Translations under genes and position numbers: made by a program | Shown: piece after piece, positions 1-8,104 of the stretch | How the letters are laid out: the number at the start of each line of letters is the position of its first letter | How positions within the stretch are numbered: position 1 is the stretch's first letter | Notes under the pieces: generated by a model | Told to the model about the DNA's origin: nothing | The model's input: only the letters and a program-made list of their open reading frames with translations | Databases searched by the model: none | Assembly: GCF_013389455.1 (NCBI RefSeq) | Contig: NZ_CP058278.1 | Coordinates: 496,001 to 560,000 of the forward strand | Reading direction: 5' to 3' | Length of the DNA stretch: 64,000 nucleotides | From: Flavobacterium inviolabile | Lineage (GTDB): Bacteria > Bacteroidota > Bacteroidia > Flavobacteriales > Flavobacteriaceae

Positions 1-345
1 TTTGCGTCCATGTTCATGATTCTGGTTTTAGCTTCCGTAGCATTACCGGGAACCTTTAACTTTGTAGGTGAATTTACCGTATTATACAGCTTGTTCACCG
101 TTAATTTAGCTTTTGCTATCGTAGGCGGAACAACAATTATTTTAGGAGCTTTCTATATGTTAAGAATGTTCCAGCACGTAATGTTAGGAGAAACTAATGC
201 AAAACCGTTTGCAGATGTTAGTGTTAACGAAGGAATTGTATTTGTGGTAATCATCGGATTCTTATTGTTCTTCGGATTGTATCCGAAACCGATAATCGAA
301 TTGATTACACCAAGTTTACAAGAGATTTTAGTACATATTAAATAA
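1..345 (+). CDS. nuoM: NADH-quinone oxidoreductase subunit M, C-terminal part
   Basis: The reading frame is open from the first base of the window, so only the last 114 residues are present. NuoM is a proton-pumping, antiporter-like membrane subunit of respiratory complex I. The visible part holds a conserved Pro/Gly-rich segment (LPGTFNFVGEF) and about three hydrophobic helices, including one of the form FVVIIGFLLFFGLYP near the end. The stop lies 15 bases before nuoN, which is the usual gene order of the nuo operon. Identification rests on this C-terminal pattern plus the neighbour and is strong, although the N-terminal half cannot be seen. Confidence 0.9.
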   Translation, partial: FASMFMILVLASVALPGTFNFVGEFTVLYSLFTVNLAFAIVGGTTIILGAFYMLRMFQHVMLGETNAKPFADVSVNEGIVFVVIIGFLLFFGLYPKPIIELITPSLQEILVHIK

Positions 346-360
346 ATTTAGTCCAGTATA

Positions 361-1728
361 ATGAGTACAATAATAGCAATTGCAGTATTAGGTATTATCT
401 GCCTTATAGCTGAAATTTTCAACTTAAGAAAAGCCATTGTTCCCGTAACAGTAATAGGGTTATTGGCAATTTTGGGTATTACCGTGGCTGAATTTAATGT
501 AACGGAAAGTTATTACAACAACATGATTGTTGTGAATCGCTTTACCGTAACGTTCTCCAGTTTATTCATTTTGTTAACCGTATTTCTGGTTACGTTAAGT
601 CATAACTTTTACAAAGACCGTCCTTCAAAATTATCCGATTTTGTAGCAATAAAAATATTCCTGCTATTAGGAGCTGTAGCTATGGTTTCTTTCGGAAACC
701 TGGCAATGTTCTTCTTAGGCATCGAGATCTTATCTATCTCTTTATACATCCTTGCCGGTAGTAACCCTGTAAGCTTAAAAAGTAATGAAGCCGGTATGAA
801 ATACTTCCTGATGGGATCTTTTGCATCCGGAATTATTCTTTTCGGTATTGCTTTAATATATGGTGCCGTAGCGTCATTTGACATGAACATGATTTATGAA
901 GCGTCAAACTCTGCTACTACGGTAGACTGGTTCTATATCGGGGTATGTATGATTACCGTAGGTATGCTGTTCAAAATCGCCACTGTACCTTTCCATTTCT
1001 GGGCACCGGATGTTTATGAAGGCGCTCCGTCGCTAACTACAGCAACAATGAGTACCCTGGCAAAAGTAGTTGCCATGGCGACATTCTTCAAATTGAATCT
1101 GGCAATGAACGGCAACATGAACTTTGCTTATGAAACGGTTATTGTAATCATTTCTATCGCTTCCATGACCGTAGGAAATATCATGGCATTACGCCAAAAC
1201 AACATTAAGAGAATGCTTGCCTTTTCCGGTATTTCCCATGCCGGTTTTATGCTAATGGCATTATTAAACCTTACCAGTGCAACGGGAAGTTTATTCTACT
1301 ATACCGTAGCCTATACATTGGCAGGAATCGCTGCTTTTGCTGTAATCCTTTATGTATGTAATGGTAAAGACAATGAAAACATTGACAACTTTAACGGATT
1401 GGGTAAAACCAAACCACTAATGGCAATGATCCTTTCGGCTTCTTTATTATCAATGGCCGGTATTCCGATTTTCTCCGGTTTCTTTGCAAAATTCTTTATC
1501 CTGAACCAGACTTTACAGGCAGGATATTTAATATTGGTTATTGCCGGAATTATAAACTCTATCATTAGTGTTTACTACTATTTCCGAGTAATCAGTGCCA
1601 TGTACACCAAAGAAGCTTCCGAAGAAGCAAAACCGGTTCCGTTTGAATTCTATATCGTAGCGGTAGTTGCCATCGGGTTAAACATTGCTATTGGTTTATT
1701 CCCGTCTGCTTTAATGGATCTGTTATAA
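361..1728 (+). CDS. nuoN: NADH-quinone oxidoreductase subunit N
   Basis: 455 residues, almost entirely hydrophobic, with about 13-14 predicted transmembrane helices, as expected for the inner-membrane antiporter-like subunit N of complex I. Key charged residues of the pumping channel are visible: Glu122 in FLGIEILSISLY and Lys205 in MLFKIATVPFHFWAPDVYEGAP. These correspond in context to the functional Glu and Lys of E. coli NuoN. The gene follows nuoM and is the last gene of the nuo operon here, since a hairpin terminator follows at once. The ATG is well placed and nothing is truncated. Confidence 0.95.
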   Translation: MSTIIAIAVLGIICLIAEIFNLRKAIVPVTVIGLLAILGITVAEFNVTESYYNNMIVVNRFTVTFSSLFILLTVFLVTLSHNFYKDRPSKLSDFVAIKIFLLLGAVAMVSFGNLAMFFLGIEILSISLYILAGSNPVSLKSNEAGMKYFLMGSFASGIILFGIALIYGAVASFDMNMIYEASNSATTVDWFYIGVCMITVGMLFKIATVPFHFWAPDVYEGAPSLTTATMSTLAKVVAMATFFKLNLAMNGNMNFAYETVIVIISIASMTVGNIMALRQNNIKRMLAFSGISHAGFMLMALLNLTSATGSLFYYTVAYTLAGIAAFAVILYVCNGKDNENIDNFNGLGKTKPLMAMILSASLLSMAGIPIFSGFFAKFFILNQTLQAGYLILVIAGIINSIISVYYYFRVISAMYTKEASEEAKPVPFEFYIVAVVAIGLNIAIGLFPSALMDLL

Positions 1729-1750
1729 AATACAATACCCTTATCATATC

Positions 1751-1780
1751 AAAAAGTCATCAGTTATTGATGACTTTTTT
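1751..1780 (+). terminator. Rho-independent terminator of the nuo operon
   Basis: Stem AAAAAGTCATCA / TGATGACTTTTT with a short loop, followed by T-rich sequence, 22 bases after the nuoN stop. Confidence 0.85.
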
Positions 1781-1855
1781 GTTTTTACACCATTTTTAAG
1801 ATACTGCCCGAAAAACAATTTTAACGCTTCCCTATCACTCCCATTACCAACAAAA

Positions 1856-1869
1856 CTGTAATTTTACAG
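1856..1869 (+). promoter_or_regulatory. SOS-box-like inverted repeat before umuC
   Basis: CTGTAA-TT-TTACAG forms perfect 6-base arms ending one base before the umuC ATG. It resembles the CTG-N10-CAG LexA box but with an 8-base centre. Its position over the probable transcription or translation start fits an operator. The link to LexA is inferred. Confidence 0.5.
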
Positions 1870-1870
1870 C

Positions 1871-3139
1871 ATGTATGCACTGGTAGACTGTAACAACTTT
1901 TACGCTTCCTGCGAACGCGTATTCCAACCCCAATATGCAGGCAAACCCGTTGTCATTTTATCCAACAACGACGGTTGTATCATTTCGCGCAGTGAAGAAG
2001 CCAAAGCTTTGGGAATCCCTATGGGCGCTCCGGAGTTCAAAGTACGGGACCAGCTGAAACAACTCAACGTCAAAGTATTTTCATCCAATTATCCTTTATA
2101 TGGCGATTTAAGCCAACGGGTAATGAACATCCTCCGGCAGTTTACACCCAATGTGGAAGAATACAGTATTGACGAAGCCTTTTTAAACTTTGACGGCCTG
2201 GCTATTGCCGATTACCACGACTATGGCGTGCAGATGAAAAAACGGGTACAAAAATGGATCAGTATCCCAATTTGCGTTGGCATTGCACCCACCAAAGGCC
2301 TCTCTAAAGTGGCCAACAAGATTGCCAAGAAATTCCAGGAACGTACCGGTGGCGTATATGTGATAGATAACGACGAAAAACGGATCAAAGCACTCAAATG
2401 GACTAAAATTGAAGACGTTTGGGGCATTGGCTACCGGCTGATCAAAAAAGTAAAAGCACAGCATATCCATACCGCTTACGATTTTACCTTACCACAGCAC
2501 GAAGCCTGGATTAAACGGGAAATGGGCGTTATCGGACTGCGGTTGCGCAGTGAACTGCTGGGCAGATCCGTCTTGGAACTCGAAGAACATCAGGACTCTA
2601 AAAAAAGTATTGCCATAACCCGGAGCTTTGAAAAGAAACTATCCGATTACCGGGAAATCCGGGAACGCATCGCGACCTTTGCTTCCGTTTGTGCCGAAAA
2701 ACTCCGCAAACAGCAATCCTGCTGCTATAGCGTAATTGTACTATTGGTAAAAGACAAACAGCGGTCCAAAACCAAACGATACTATTACAGCCAGATGGAA
2801 AACCTGTCCTTTGCCAGCAATTCCAACATAACGATCAGCAATATGGCGGTCACTATCCTGGAAAAACTATACGAACCCAATGAAGTTTACCTGAAAGCCG
2901 GAGTGATTGTAACCCAGCTCCTGCCGCAGGATCAGAAACAGCTGCACCTGTTTGAAGATGAAAACCCGAAACACCTCAAACTGATGGAAGTCATGGATGC
3001 CTATCACCGGAAAACCGGCGAACGAAAAATCAGGCTGGGTAGCCAGGATTTACAGAAAACCTGGAAAATGAAACAGCAACATCTGTCGCCAAATTATACA
3101 ACAAACATTAAAGAGATCATGGAAGTCGTATGCCGTTAG
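1871..3139 (+). CDS. umuC: Y-family translesion DNA polymerase, UmuC subunit
   Basis: 422 residues, the normal length for UmuC, the catalytic subunit of error-prone DNA polymerase V. The palm-domain metal ligands are visible: Asp6 in YALVDCNNFYASCE and Asp101/Glu102 in YSIDEAFL. The steric-gate and finger region follows (SNNDGCIISRS). A helix-hairpin-helix-like stretch (IEDVWGIGYRL) and the little-finger domain with the C-terminal UmuC tail complete the protein. The end overlaps the umuD start by ten bases, so the two are probably translationally coupled. The order umuC-umuD is the reverse of E. coli. An SOS-box-like inverted repeat abuts the start codon. Confidence 0.93.
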   Translation: MYALVDCNNFYASCERVFQPQYAGKPVVILSNNDGCIISRSEEAKALGIPMGAPEFKVRDQLKQLNVKVFSSNYPLYGDLSQRVMNILRQFTPNVEEYSIDEAFLNFDGLAIADYHDYGVQMKKRVQKWISIPICVGIAPTKGLSKVANKIAKKFQERTGGVYVIDNDEKRIKALKWTKIEDVWGIGYRLIKKVKAQHIHTAYDFTLPQHEAWIKREMGVIGLRLRSELLGRSVLELEEHQDSKKSIAITRSFEKKLSDYREIRERIATFASVCAEKLRKQQSCCYSVIVLLVKDKQRSKTKRYYYSQMENLSFASNSNITISNMAVTILEKLYEPNEVYLKAGVIVTQLLPQDQKQLHLFEDENPKHLKLMEVMDAYHRKTGERKIRLGSQDLQKTWKMKQQHLSPNYTTNIKEIMEVVCR

Positions 3140-3567
3140 CAAAAAAGAACCTCAGCTTTTTTATCCCCGATTCGGAAAACGCTTTAGAACTGCCTTTTAT
3201 ATCAGCCGGTATTAAAGCGGGATTTCCCTCGCCTGCTGCCGATTTTGACGGAACAAAAATCAGCCTTGATAAGGTTGTCGTTAAAAATCAGGAAGCAACG
3301 TTCTATGCCCGTGCCAAAGGAAACTCAATGACCGGAGCCGGAATTGATGATGGCGATATATTAGTAATCGACAAAAGTCTGGAACCCAAAAACAACAAAA
3401 TCGCCGTGTGTTATATTGACGGGGAATTTACCGTAAAACGGATTAAAATAGAAAAAGACTGTGTGTATCTCGTTCCGGAAAATTCCGATTATGAACCGAT
3501 AAAAGTAACGGAAGAAAACGAACTCATTATTTGGGGAATTGTAACCTATGTGTTGAAAAGCGTTTAG
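3130..3567 (+). CDS. umuD: UmuD-like S24 self-cleaving protein
   Basis: 145 residues, matching UmuD/LexA-type S24 peptidases that cleave themselves on RecA filaments and then activate UmuC. The catalytic Ser66 lies in GNSM and Lys103 in EFTVKRI. Their 37-residue spacing equals that of Ser60 and Lys97 in E. coli UmuD. The expected Ala-Gly cleavage site is Ala30-Gly31 (IKAGFPSPA). The gene starts inside the end of umuC and its stop overlaps the end of the convergent gene by four bases. There is no DNA-binding domain, so it is UmuD rather than LexA. Confidence 0.92.
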   Translation: MPLAKKNLSFFIPDSENALELPFISAGIKAGFPSPAADFDGTKISLDKVVVKNQEATFYARAKGNSMTGAGIDDGDILVIDKSLEPKNNKIAVCYIDGEFTVKRIKIEKDCVYLVPENSDYEPIKVTEENELIIWGIVTYVLKSV

Positions 3568-3917
3568 TTTTTACACAATTCGCGCAGGTACTTGTTTAAA
3601 TTCAGCTGGAATAAAGTTCCCTGAACCAGGTCTTTAATCTGGTACACCTCTTTTTCCGTAACCGCCAGTTCGATGGCTTCAAAGGGCGTTTTCAGTAAAA
3701 ATTTATGGCAGCGGCCACGCATCTCGCATTCCGAGCAACAAGCTTTCTCGCAGGATAGATCAATCAGTTCCGAGAATTCCTGCATTTCCTCCGGTGTTAG
3801 ATAAAAACCTGTTTCTTTAAACACCAATTGTACTTTATGGCGCAAAACCTTCTTCTCTTTTATCCAAAAGAATGCTACTCCGAAATCATTGTAATAAAGC
3901 TGCTCTATCTGTTGCAT
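3564..3917 (-). CDS. Conserved Cys-cluster protein of unknown function
   Basis: 117 residues from the ATG at 3917; an alternative TTG start lies three codons upstream at 3926. The family is not recognised with certainty, although similar short proteins occur in Flavobacteria. The central part has a compact cysteine cluster, CEKACCSECEMRGRCH, which could bind a metal, flanked by helical segments rich in Leu and Glu. No signal peptide or membrane helix is present. The gene is convergent with umuD. A perfect 22-base palindrome overlaps its probable -7 box TATATTTG, so expression may be controlled by a dimeric regulator, possibly the protein itself. Confidence 0.7.
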   Translation of the reverse strand: MQQIEQLYYNDFGVAFFWIKEKKVLRHKVQLVFKETGFYLTPEEMQEFSELIDLSCEKACCSECEMRGRCHKFLLKTPFEAIELAVTEKEVYQIKDLVQGTLFQLNLNKYLRELCKN

Positions 3918-3933
3918 CGTTTCCAATTTTAAA

Positions 3934-3957
3934 CAAATATAAATAATTATTTATATT
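3934..3957 (-). promoter_or_regulatory. -7 promoter box overlapped by a 22-base palindrome
   Basis: On the minus strand TATATTTG (3941-3934) matches the Bacteroidota -7 consensus TAnnTTTG. It overlaps a perfect palindrome at 3936-3957 with 11-base arms AATATAAATAA / TTATTTATATT. It lies just upstream of the Cys-cluster gene. Confidence 0.55.
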
Positions 3958-3999
3958 CATTCTAAATAAAATAATGTTAATTTTTATTTTATCATGATA

Positions 4000-4074
4000 G
4001 GATAGCCAAACCCTTATACACCTCAACCTTTAGAATATAAGGGTTATATCCAAAAAACCATTAATAGGCTATCC
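4000..4074. repeat. Nested inverted repeats in an intergenic region
   Basis: Outer arms GGATAGCC (4000-4007) and GGCTATCC (4067-4074) enclose inner arms AACCCTTATA (4009-4018) and TATAAGGGTT (4036-4045), all perfect. The structure sits just beyond the stop of the minus-strand LLM gene. It could be a terminator, a small RNA or a miniature repeat; no T-tract of classical type is seen. Confidence 0.6.
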
Positions 4075-4078
4075 TGCA

Positions 4079-5092
4079 TTACTCATTAAAAACAGAAGCA
4101 AAAATTTCGAACGAACGCAATTTCGCCTCCTGACTGAAAATCTGCGAAATGGCCATAATCTCATTCACTTTGGTCGCTTTCGCAAACTCCTTAAAGTGAT
4201 GTTGCAGCGTTTCCTTATTACCCACAAAAGTAAATGCGGTCATCTGCATCACAGCTTCCCTCACATCTCCGGACCAGACCTCATCCATATCGTCTACCGG
4301 CGGCATCAAAGGACGTCTGGTATTTGTAATAATCCCGGTAAATGCCTGGTATAAGGAAGTCGCCAGATAATTCGCTTCATCGTCGGTATCCGCGCCTATA
4401 ACATTCACGCAGGCCAGTACATACGGCTCCGATAAATAATCGGATGGCTCAAAATAATGTCGGTACAATTCAATCGCACGATAAAACTGTGCCGGTGCAA
4501 AGTGGGCTGCAAAAGCATACGGCAATCCCATTTTTCCGGCAAGAACAGCACTTTCCATACTGGAACCTAAAATCCAGAGGGGAATATCAATTCCTTCACC
4601 CGGAAAGGCTCTCACGTTTGAAAACCGGTTTTCGGCACTAAGGTATTTTTGCAGCTCCTCAATATGGGCTTCAAAATTATAATTCAGGTCATAATTGTTT
4701 TTACGCAGTGCCATAGCCGTTGCGCCATCGGTTCCGGGTGCCCTGCCCAATCCCAGATCAATACGATCGGGATATAATGTAGACAGCGTTCCGAATTGTT
4801 CGGCAACCGCAAGCGGCGAATGATTGGGCAGCATAATACCACCGGAGCCCACGCGTATGGATTTTGTATGTTCGGCGATATTGCCAATCAGTACAGAAGT
4901 GGCAGAACTCGCCACATGCTGCATGTTGTGATGTTCGGATAACCAGAAACGGGAATAACCCAAAGCTTCCGCTTTTTGAGCCAGAGTTCTGCATTTTTCA
5001 AAAGTATCGGAATACGTATCTCCCTGGGAGACAACTGCTAAATCTAATAAGGAATATTTAAGTCCGTGGAGCGGATTATCGTGTGAAGTCAT
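4079..5092 (-). CDS. LLM-class flavin-dependent oxidoreductase (YhbW-like)
   Basis: 337 residues of the bacterial luciferase-like monooxygenase fold, a TIM barrel using reduced FMN. Family motifs include RFWLSEHHNM near residue 50, VGSGGIMLPNHSPL, and DLGLGRAPGTDGATA, typical of the YhbW subgroup (E. coli YhbW has nearly the same length). The natural substrate of this subgroup is not established, and nothing in the neighbourhood suggests a pathway. The gene appears monocistronic; the ATG is followed directly by the conserved N-terminal strand (YSLLDLAVV). Confidence 0.88.
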   Translation of the reverse strand: MTSHDNPLHGLKYSLLDLAVVSQGDTYSDTFEKCRTLAQKAEALGYSRFWLSEHHNMQHVASSATSVLIGNIAEHTKSIRVGSGGIMLPNHSPLAVAEQFGTLSTLYPDRIDLGLGRAPGTDGATAMALRKNNYDLNYNFEAHIEELQKYLSAENRFSNVRAFPGEGIDIPLWILGSSMESAVLAGKMGLPYAFAAHFAPAQFYRAIELYRHYFEPSDYLSEPYVLACVNVIGADTDDEANYLATSLYQAFTGIITNTRRPLMPPVDDMDEVWSGDVREAVMQMTAFTFVGNKETLQHHFKEFAKATKVNEIMAISQIFSQEAKLRSFEIFASVFNE

Positions 5093-5159
5093 TTCTCGTA
5101 TTTATAAAAAATAAAGTTAGAGAAATACTTGCTTCCGAAAACCCAAGAAACTGTTAATC

Positions 5160-6857
5160 TTAATGCGCTTTAATATCGCGCAGGCGAAGCTGCAAACTCA
5201 CGTTGCCGTTCCATTCGTTTTCGTCAATGGAAAAAGCAGCGTCAAAGGATTTCCGGTTTTCGGTCAGGTTGATTTTATCGGCTAATCCGAATCCGATAGC
5301 GGCAAAACCCGGCTCTTCACCCTGCTGTTTGACATACAATCGCAAATGCTCTTCGTCCTGACCTATCGTTTTTCCGTAACCGGTATCGTTTAATTTTTCG
5401 GCCATAAAAACCGGCGTCATATTTTCCGGTCCGAAAGGCTCAAACTGCTTTAAAATCCGGAAAAACTTAGGATCAATTGCCTGCAGCTCCATTTCGGCAT
5501 CGATGCTTATCTCCGGAACCAGCAGATCGGGATGAATGGTTTCCGAAACGACTTTTTCAAAATGCTTTTTAAAATTTTCGTAGTCTTTCTCTTTTAAGGT
5601 CAATCCGGCGGCATACATGTGCCCGCCAAACTGCTCCAGGTAATCCGAACAGGCTTCCAAAGCATTATAGACATCAAAATCTTTTACCGATCGGGCAGAA
5701 GCCGCCAGTTTATCACCGCTTTTGGTAAAAACCAGGGTCGGACGGTAATAGGTCTCCGTCAACCGGGACGCTACTATACCAATAACCCCTTTGTGCCAGT
5801 CTTCCTGATACACCACGGTGGTAAAACGCTTGTCTTCCTCTTTTATCCGGATCTGTTCCAAAGCCTCTTTGGTAATCTGCTTGTCCAGGTCTTTCCGGTC
5901 GGCATTAAACATTTCAATCTGTGATGCAAACTCCGCTGCCTGTTCCAGGTTGAATTCCGTCAGCAGTTCCACAGCATAGTTGCCGTGTTTGATACGTCCG
6001 GCAGCATTGATACGCGGTGCGATCACAAAAACAACATCGGTAATTGTTAAGGTCTGTTTTTTTATATTCTGGATCAGCGCTTTAATTCCGGGACGCGGAT
6101 TCGCATTGATTACTTCCAGTCCGAATTTTGCCAGCACCCGGTTTTCGCCGGTAATCGGAACAATATCCGCCGCTATCGCCGTTGCTACCAGATCCAGATA
6201 CGGAAGCAGGTCCGTTATGGTCTGGTTCCGGTTTTGGGCCAAAGCCTGGATCACTTTGAATCCGACGCCACAACCGCACAATTCTTTATACGGATAGTGG
6301 CAATCCTGTCTTTTCGGATCTAAAACAGCCACCGCATCCGGTAAGGTATCACCCGGACGGTGGTGATCACAAATAATAAAATCGATATTCTTTTCTTTGG
6401 CATACAATACCTTATCGATGGACTTGATGCCACAATCCAGCGCAATGATCAGCGAGCATCCGTTATCATCGGCAAAATCAATCCCTTTGAATGAAACACC
6501 GTATCCTTCGGCATAGCGATCCGGAATATAGGTGGCTACATTCGGATAAAAGCTTCTCAAATAGGACGACATTAAAGAAACTGCCGTCGTTCCGTCTACA
6601 TCATAGTCGCCAAAAACGAGGATATTTTCCCCCTGCGCAACCGCTTTTTCTATCCGTGCCACGGCTTTGTCCATATCCTGCATCAGGTACGGATCGTGCA
6701 GATCGTCTAATGACGGACGGAAAAAAGACCGGGCCTGCTCAAACGTTTCAATACCGCGTTGCACCAGTAAAGTGGCTATTAATTCTTCAACATTCAGCTC
6801 GGAAGCCAGTTGCTTTACTTTTTGTAAATCGGGTTTGGGTTTGAGTGTCCAGCGCAT
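5160..6857 (-). CDS. recJ: Single-stranded-DNA-specific exonuclease RecJ
   Basis: 565 residues, close to the usual RecJ length. RecJ degrades single-stranded DNA 5' to 3' in recombination and mismatch repair. The DHH phosphoesterase core is clear: motif I GDYDVDGTTA with Asp84, Asp86 and Asp88; the DHH motif at Asp164-His166 (IICDHHRPGD); and the DHHA1 motif with GGHMYAAG further on. A C-terminal OB-fold follows (residues about 450-560). The start codon gives the typical N-terminus MRWTLKPKPD. It is followed on the same strand by the osmC-like and rsmI genes transcribed toward it, each with its own short spacer. Confidence 0.96.
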   Translation of the reverse strand: MRWTLKPKPDLQKVKQLASELNVEELIATLLVQRGIETFEQARSFFRPSLDDLHDPYLMQDMDKAVARIEKAVAQGENILVFGDYDVDGTTAVSLMSSYLRSFYPNVATYIPDRYAEGYGVSFKGIDFADDNGCSLIIALDCGIKSIDKVLYAKEKNIDFIICDHHRPGDTLPDAVAVLDPKRQDCHYPYKELCGCGVGFKVIQALAQNRNQTITDLLPYLDLVATAIAADIVPITGENRVLAKFGLEVINANPRPGIKALIQNIKKQTLTITDVVFVIAPRINAAGRIKHGNYAVELLTEFNLEQAAEFASQIEMFNADRKDLDKQITKEALEQIRIKEEDKRFTTVVYQEDWHKGVIGIVASRLTETYYRPTLVFTKSGDKLAASARSVKDFDVYNALEACSDYLEQFGGHMYAAGLTLKEKDYENFKKHFEKVVSETIHPDLLVPEISIDAEMELQAIDPKFFRILKQFEPFGPENMTPVFMAEKLNDTGYGKTIGQDEEHLRLYVKQQGEEPGFAAIGFGLADKINLTENRKSFDAAFSIDENEWNGNVSLQLRLRDIKAH

Positions 6858-6890
6858 AATAACAATTTGTATGGATTATAAAAAAAGTAC

Positions 6891-7313
6891 CTATAGGGTA
6901 TGATAGTGTATCGCAATATTTACTTTGGCAAACTGACGGAACATTTCCATAACGCCGCAATATTTGTCTACGGAAAGATTTACTGCCCGTTCCAGTTTTT
7001 TCGGATCGAGATTGTTTCCGTAAAAATGGTAATCCACACGAACCGTGTGATAGGTTTTCGGATGTTCTTCCGTTAAATCGCCTTCCGTTTCGATTTTAAA
7101 ACCGGTTACATCCAGCTTCATTTTTTCAATCAGTGAAGCAACATCCAGACCGGTACAGCCAGCCAGCGCCGACAGCATTAACGCTTTCGGGCGAAGACCG
7201 TTTCCTTCACCGCCGTTTTCGGGTCCGGCATCAATAGTCATGACATCGCCACTGGGATTGGTCGATTCAAACTGCATTTTCCCCAACCATTTTGTACTAA
7301 CCTGATGTGTCAT
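6891..7313 (-). CDS. OsmC/Ohr family protein
   Basis: 140 residues, the usual size of OsmC-family thiol peroxidases, which reduce organic hydroperoxides in the cytoplasm with a pair of cysteines. Both are present: Cys53 in ALAGCTGLDV and Cys119 in DKYCGVM. The subgroup resembles the general OsmC/YhfA type rather than Ohr, so the precise substrate is open. It lies 33 bases upstream of recJ and 13 bases downstream of rsmI on the same strand, so the three may be cotranscribed. Confidence 0.88.
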   Translation of the reverse strand: MTHQVSTKWLGKMQFESTNPSGDVMTIDAGPENGGEGNGLRPKALMLSALAGCTGLDVASLIEKMKLDVTGFKIETEGDLTEEHPKTYHTVRVDYHFYGNNLDPKKLERAVNLSVDKYCGVMEMFRQFAKVNIAIHYHTL

Positions 7314-7326
7314 AAATCGTATCTTT

Positions 7327-8031
7327 TTATTCGCTTTTCTCTTTTTTACTTTCTTTTGCAGTCACTTTCCCGCCAACAATAACCACGATCTCACCTTTGG
7401 GTGGTTTGGCTTCAAAATGTTTTAAAACTTCCTCCGCAGTGCCGCGCACCGTTTCTTCGTGTAGTTTTGACAATTCACGGGATACCGAAACCGGCCGGTC
7501 CGCACCAAAATACTCCACAAATTCCGCCAGTGTTTTAACCAGTTTATGCGGAGACACATACAATATCATTGTCCGGGTTTCTTCCGCCAGGATCAGGTAA
7601 CGGGTCTGTCTGCCTTTTTTGTCCGGTAAAAACCCTTCAAAGACGAACTTATCGTTTGGCAGTCCGCTGTTAACCAATGCCGGTACAAAAGCCGTCGCTC
7701 CGGGTAAACACTCTACTTCCACATTGTTTTCCACACAGGCACGCGTGAGCAAAAATCCGGGATCGGAAATTGCCGGCGTTCCCGCATCGGAAATCAGCGC
7801 AATACTTTCTCCTGCCTGCAGACGTCTGATGATATTCTCAACTGTTTTATGTTCGTTGTGCATGTGATGGCTCTGCATGTGTGTAGCAATTTCAAAATGC
7901 TTTAACAGCTTACCGCTGTTCCGGGTATCTTCTGCCAATATCAGATCGACTTCCTTCAAAACGCGAATCGCTCTGAATGTCATGTCTTCCAAATTCCCGA
8001 TGGGTGTGGGTACTAAATACAATTTAGACAT
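7327..8031 (-). CDS. rsmI: 16S rRNA (cytidine(1402)-2'-O)-methyltransferase
   Basis: 234 residues. RsmI uses S-adenosylmethionine to methylate the 2'-oxygen of C1402 in the ribosomal decoding centre. The tetrapyrrole-methylase fold is recognised by LYLVPTPIGNLEDMT at the N-terminus, LAEDTRNSGKLL, and the loop LISDAGTPAISDPG near residue 100. It is shorter than E. coli RsmI because the C-terminal extension is missing; a Lys/Glu-rich tail (ESKKEKSE) replaces it. It is separated from the upstream Glu-rich gene by a hairpin. Confidence 0.95.
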   Translation of the reverse strand: MSKLYLVPTPIGNLEDMTFRAIRVLKEVDLILAEDTRNSGKLLKHFEIATHMQSHHMHNEHKTVENIIRRLQAGESIALISDAGTPAISDPGFLLTRACVENNVEVECLPGATAFVPALVNSGLPNDKFVFEGFLPDKKGRQTRYLILAEETRTMILYVSPHKLVKTLAEFVEYFGADRPVSVSRELSKLHEETVRGTAEEVLKHFEAKPPKGEIVVIVGGKVTAKESKKEKSE

Positions 8032-8048
8032 ATCCTAAAATTTAAACA

Positions 8049-8081
8049 CCAACCTGCATCAATAAAATTCATGCAGGTTGG
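8049..8081 (-). terminator. Hairpin downstream of the Glu-rich gene
   Basis: Perfect 11-base arms CCAACCTGCAT / ATGCAGGTTGG lie between the end of the 8105-9163 gene and rsmI. The T-run after it on the minus strand is weak, so termination may be partial. Confidence 0.6.
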
Positions 8082-8104
8082 CGTAATTTATACTTATAAA
8101 AAGA

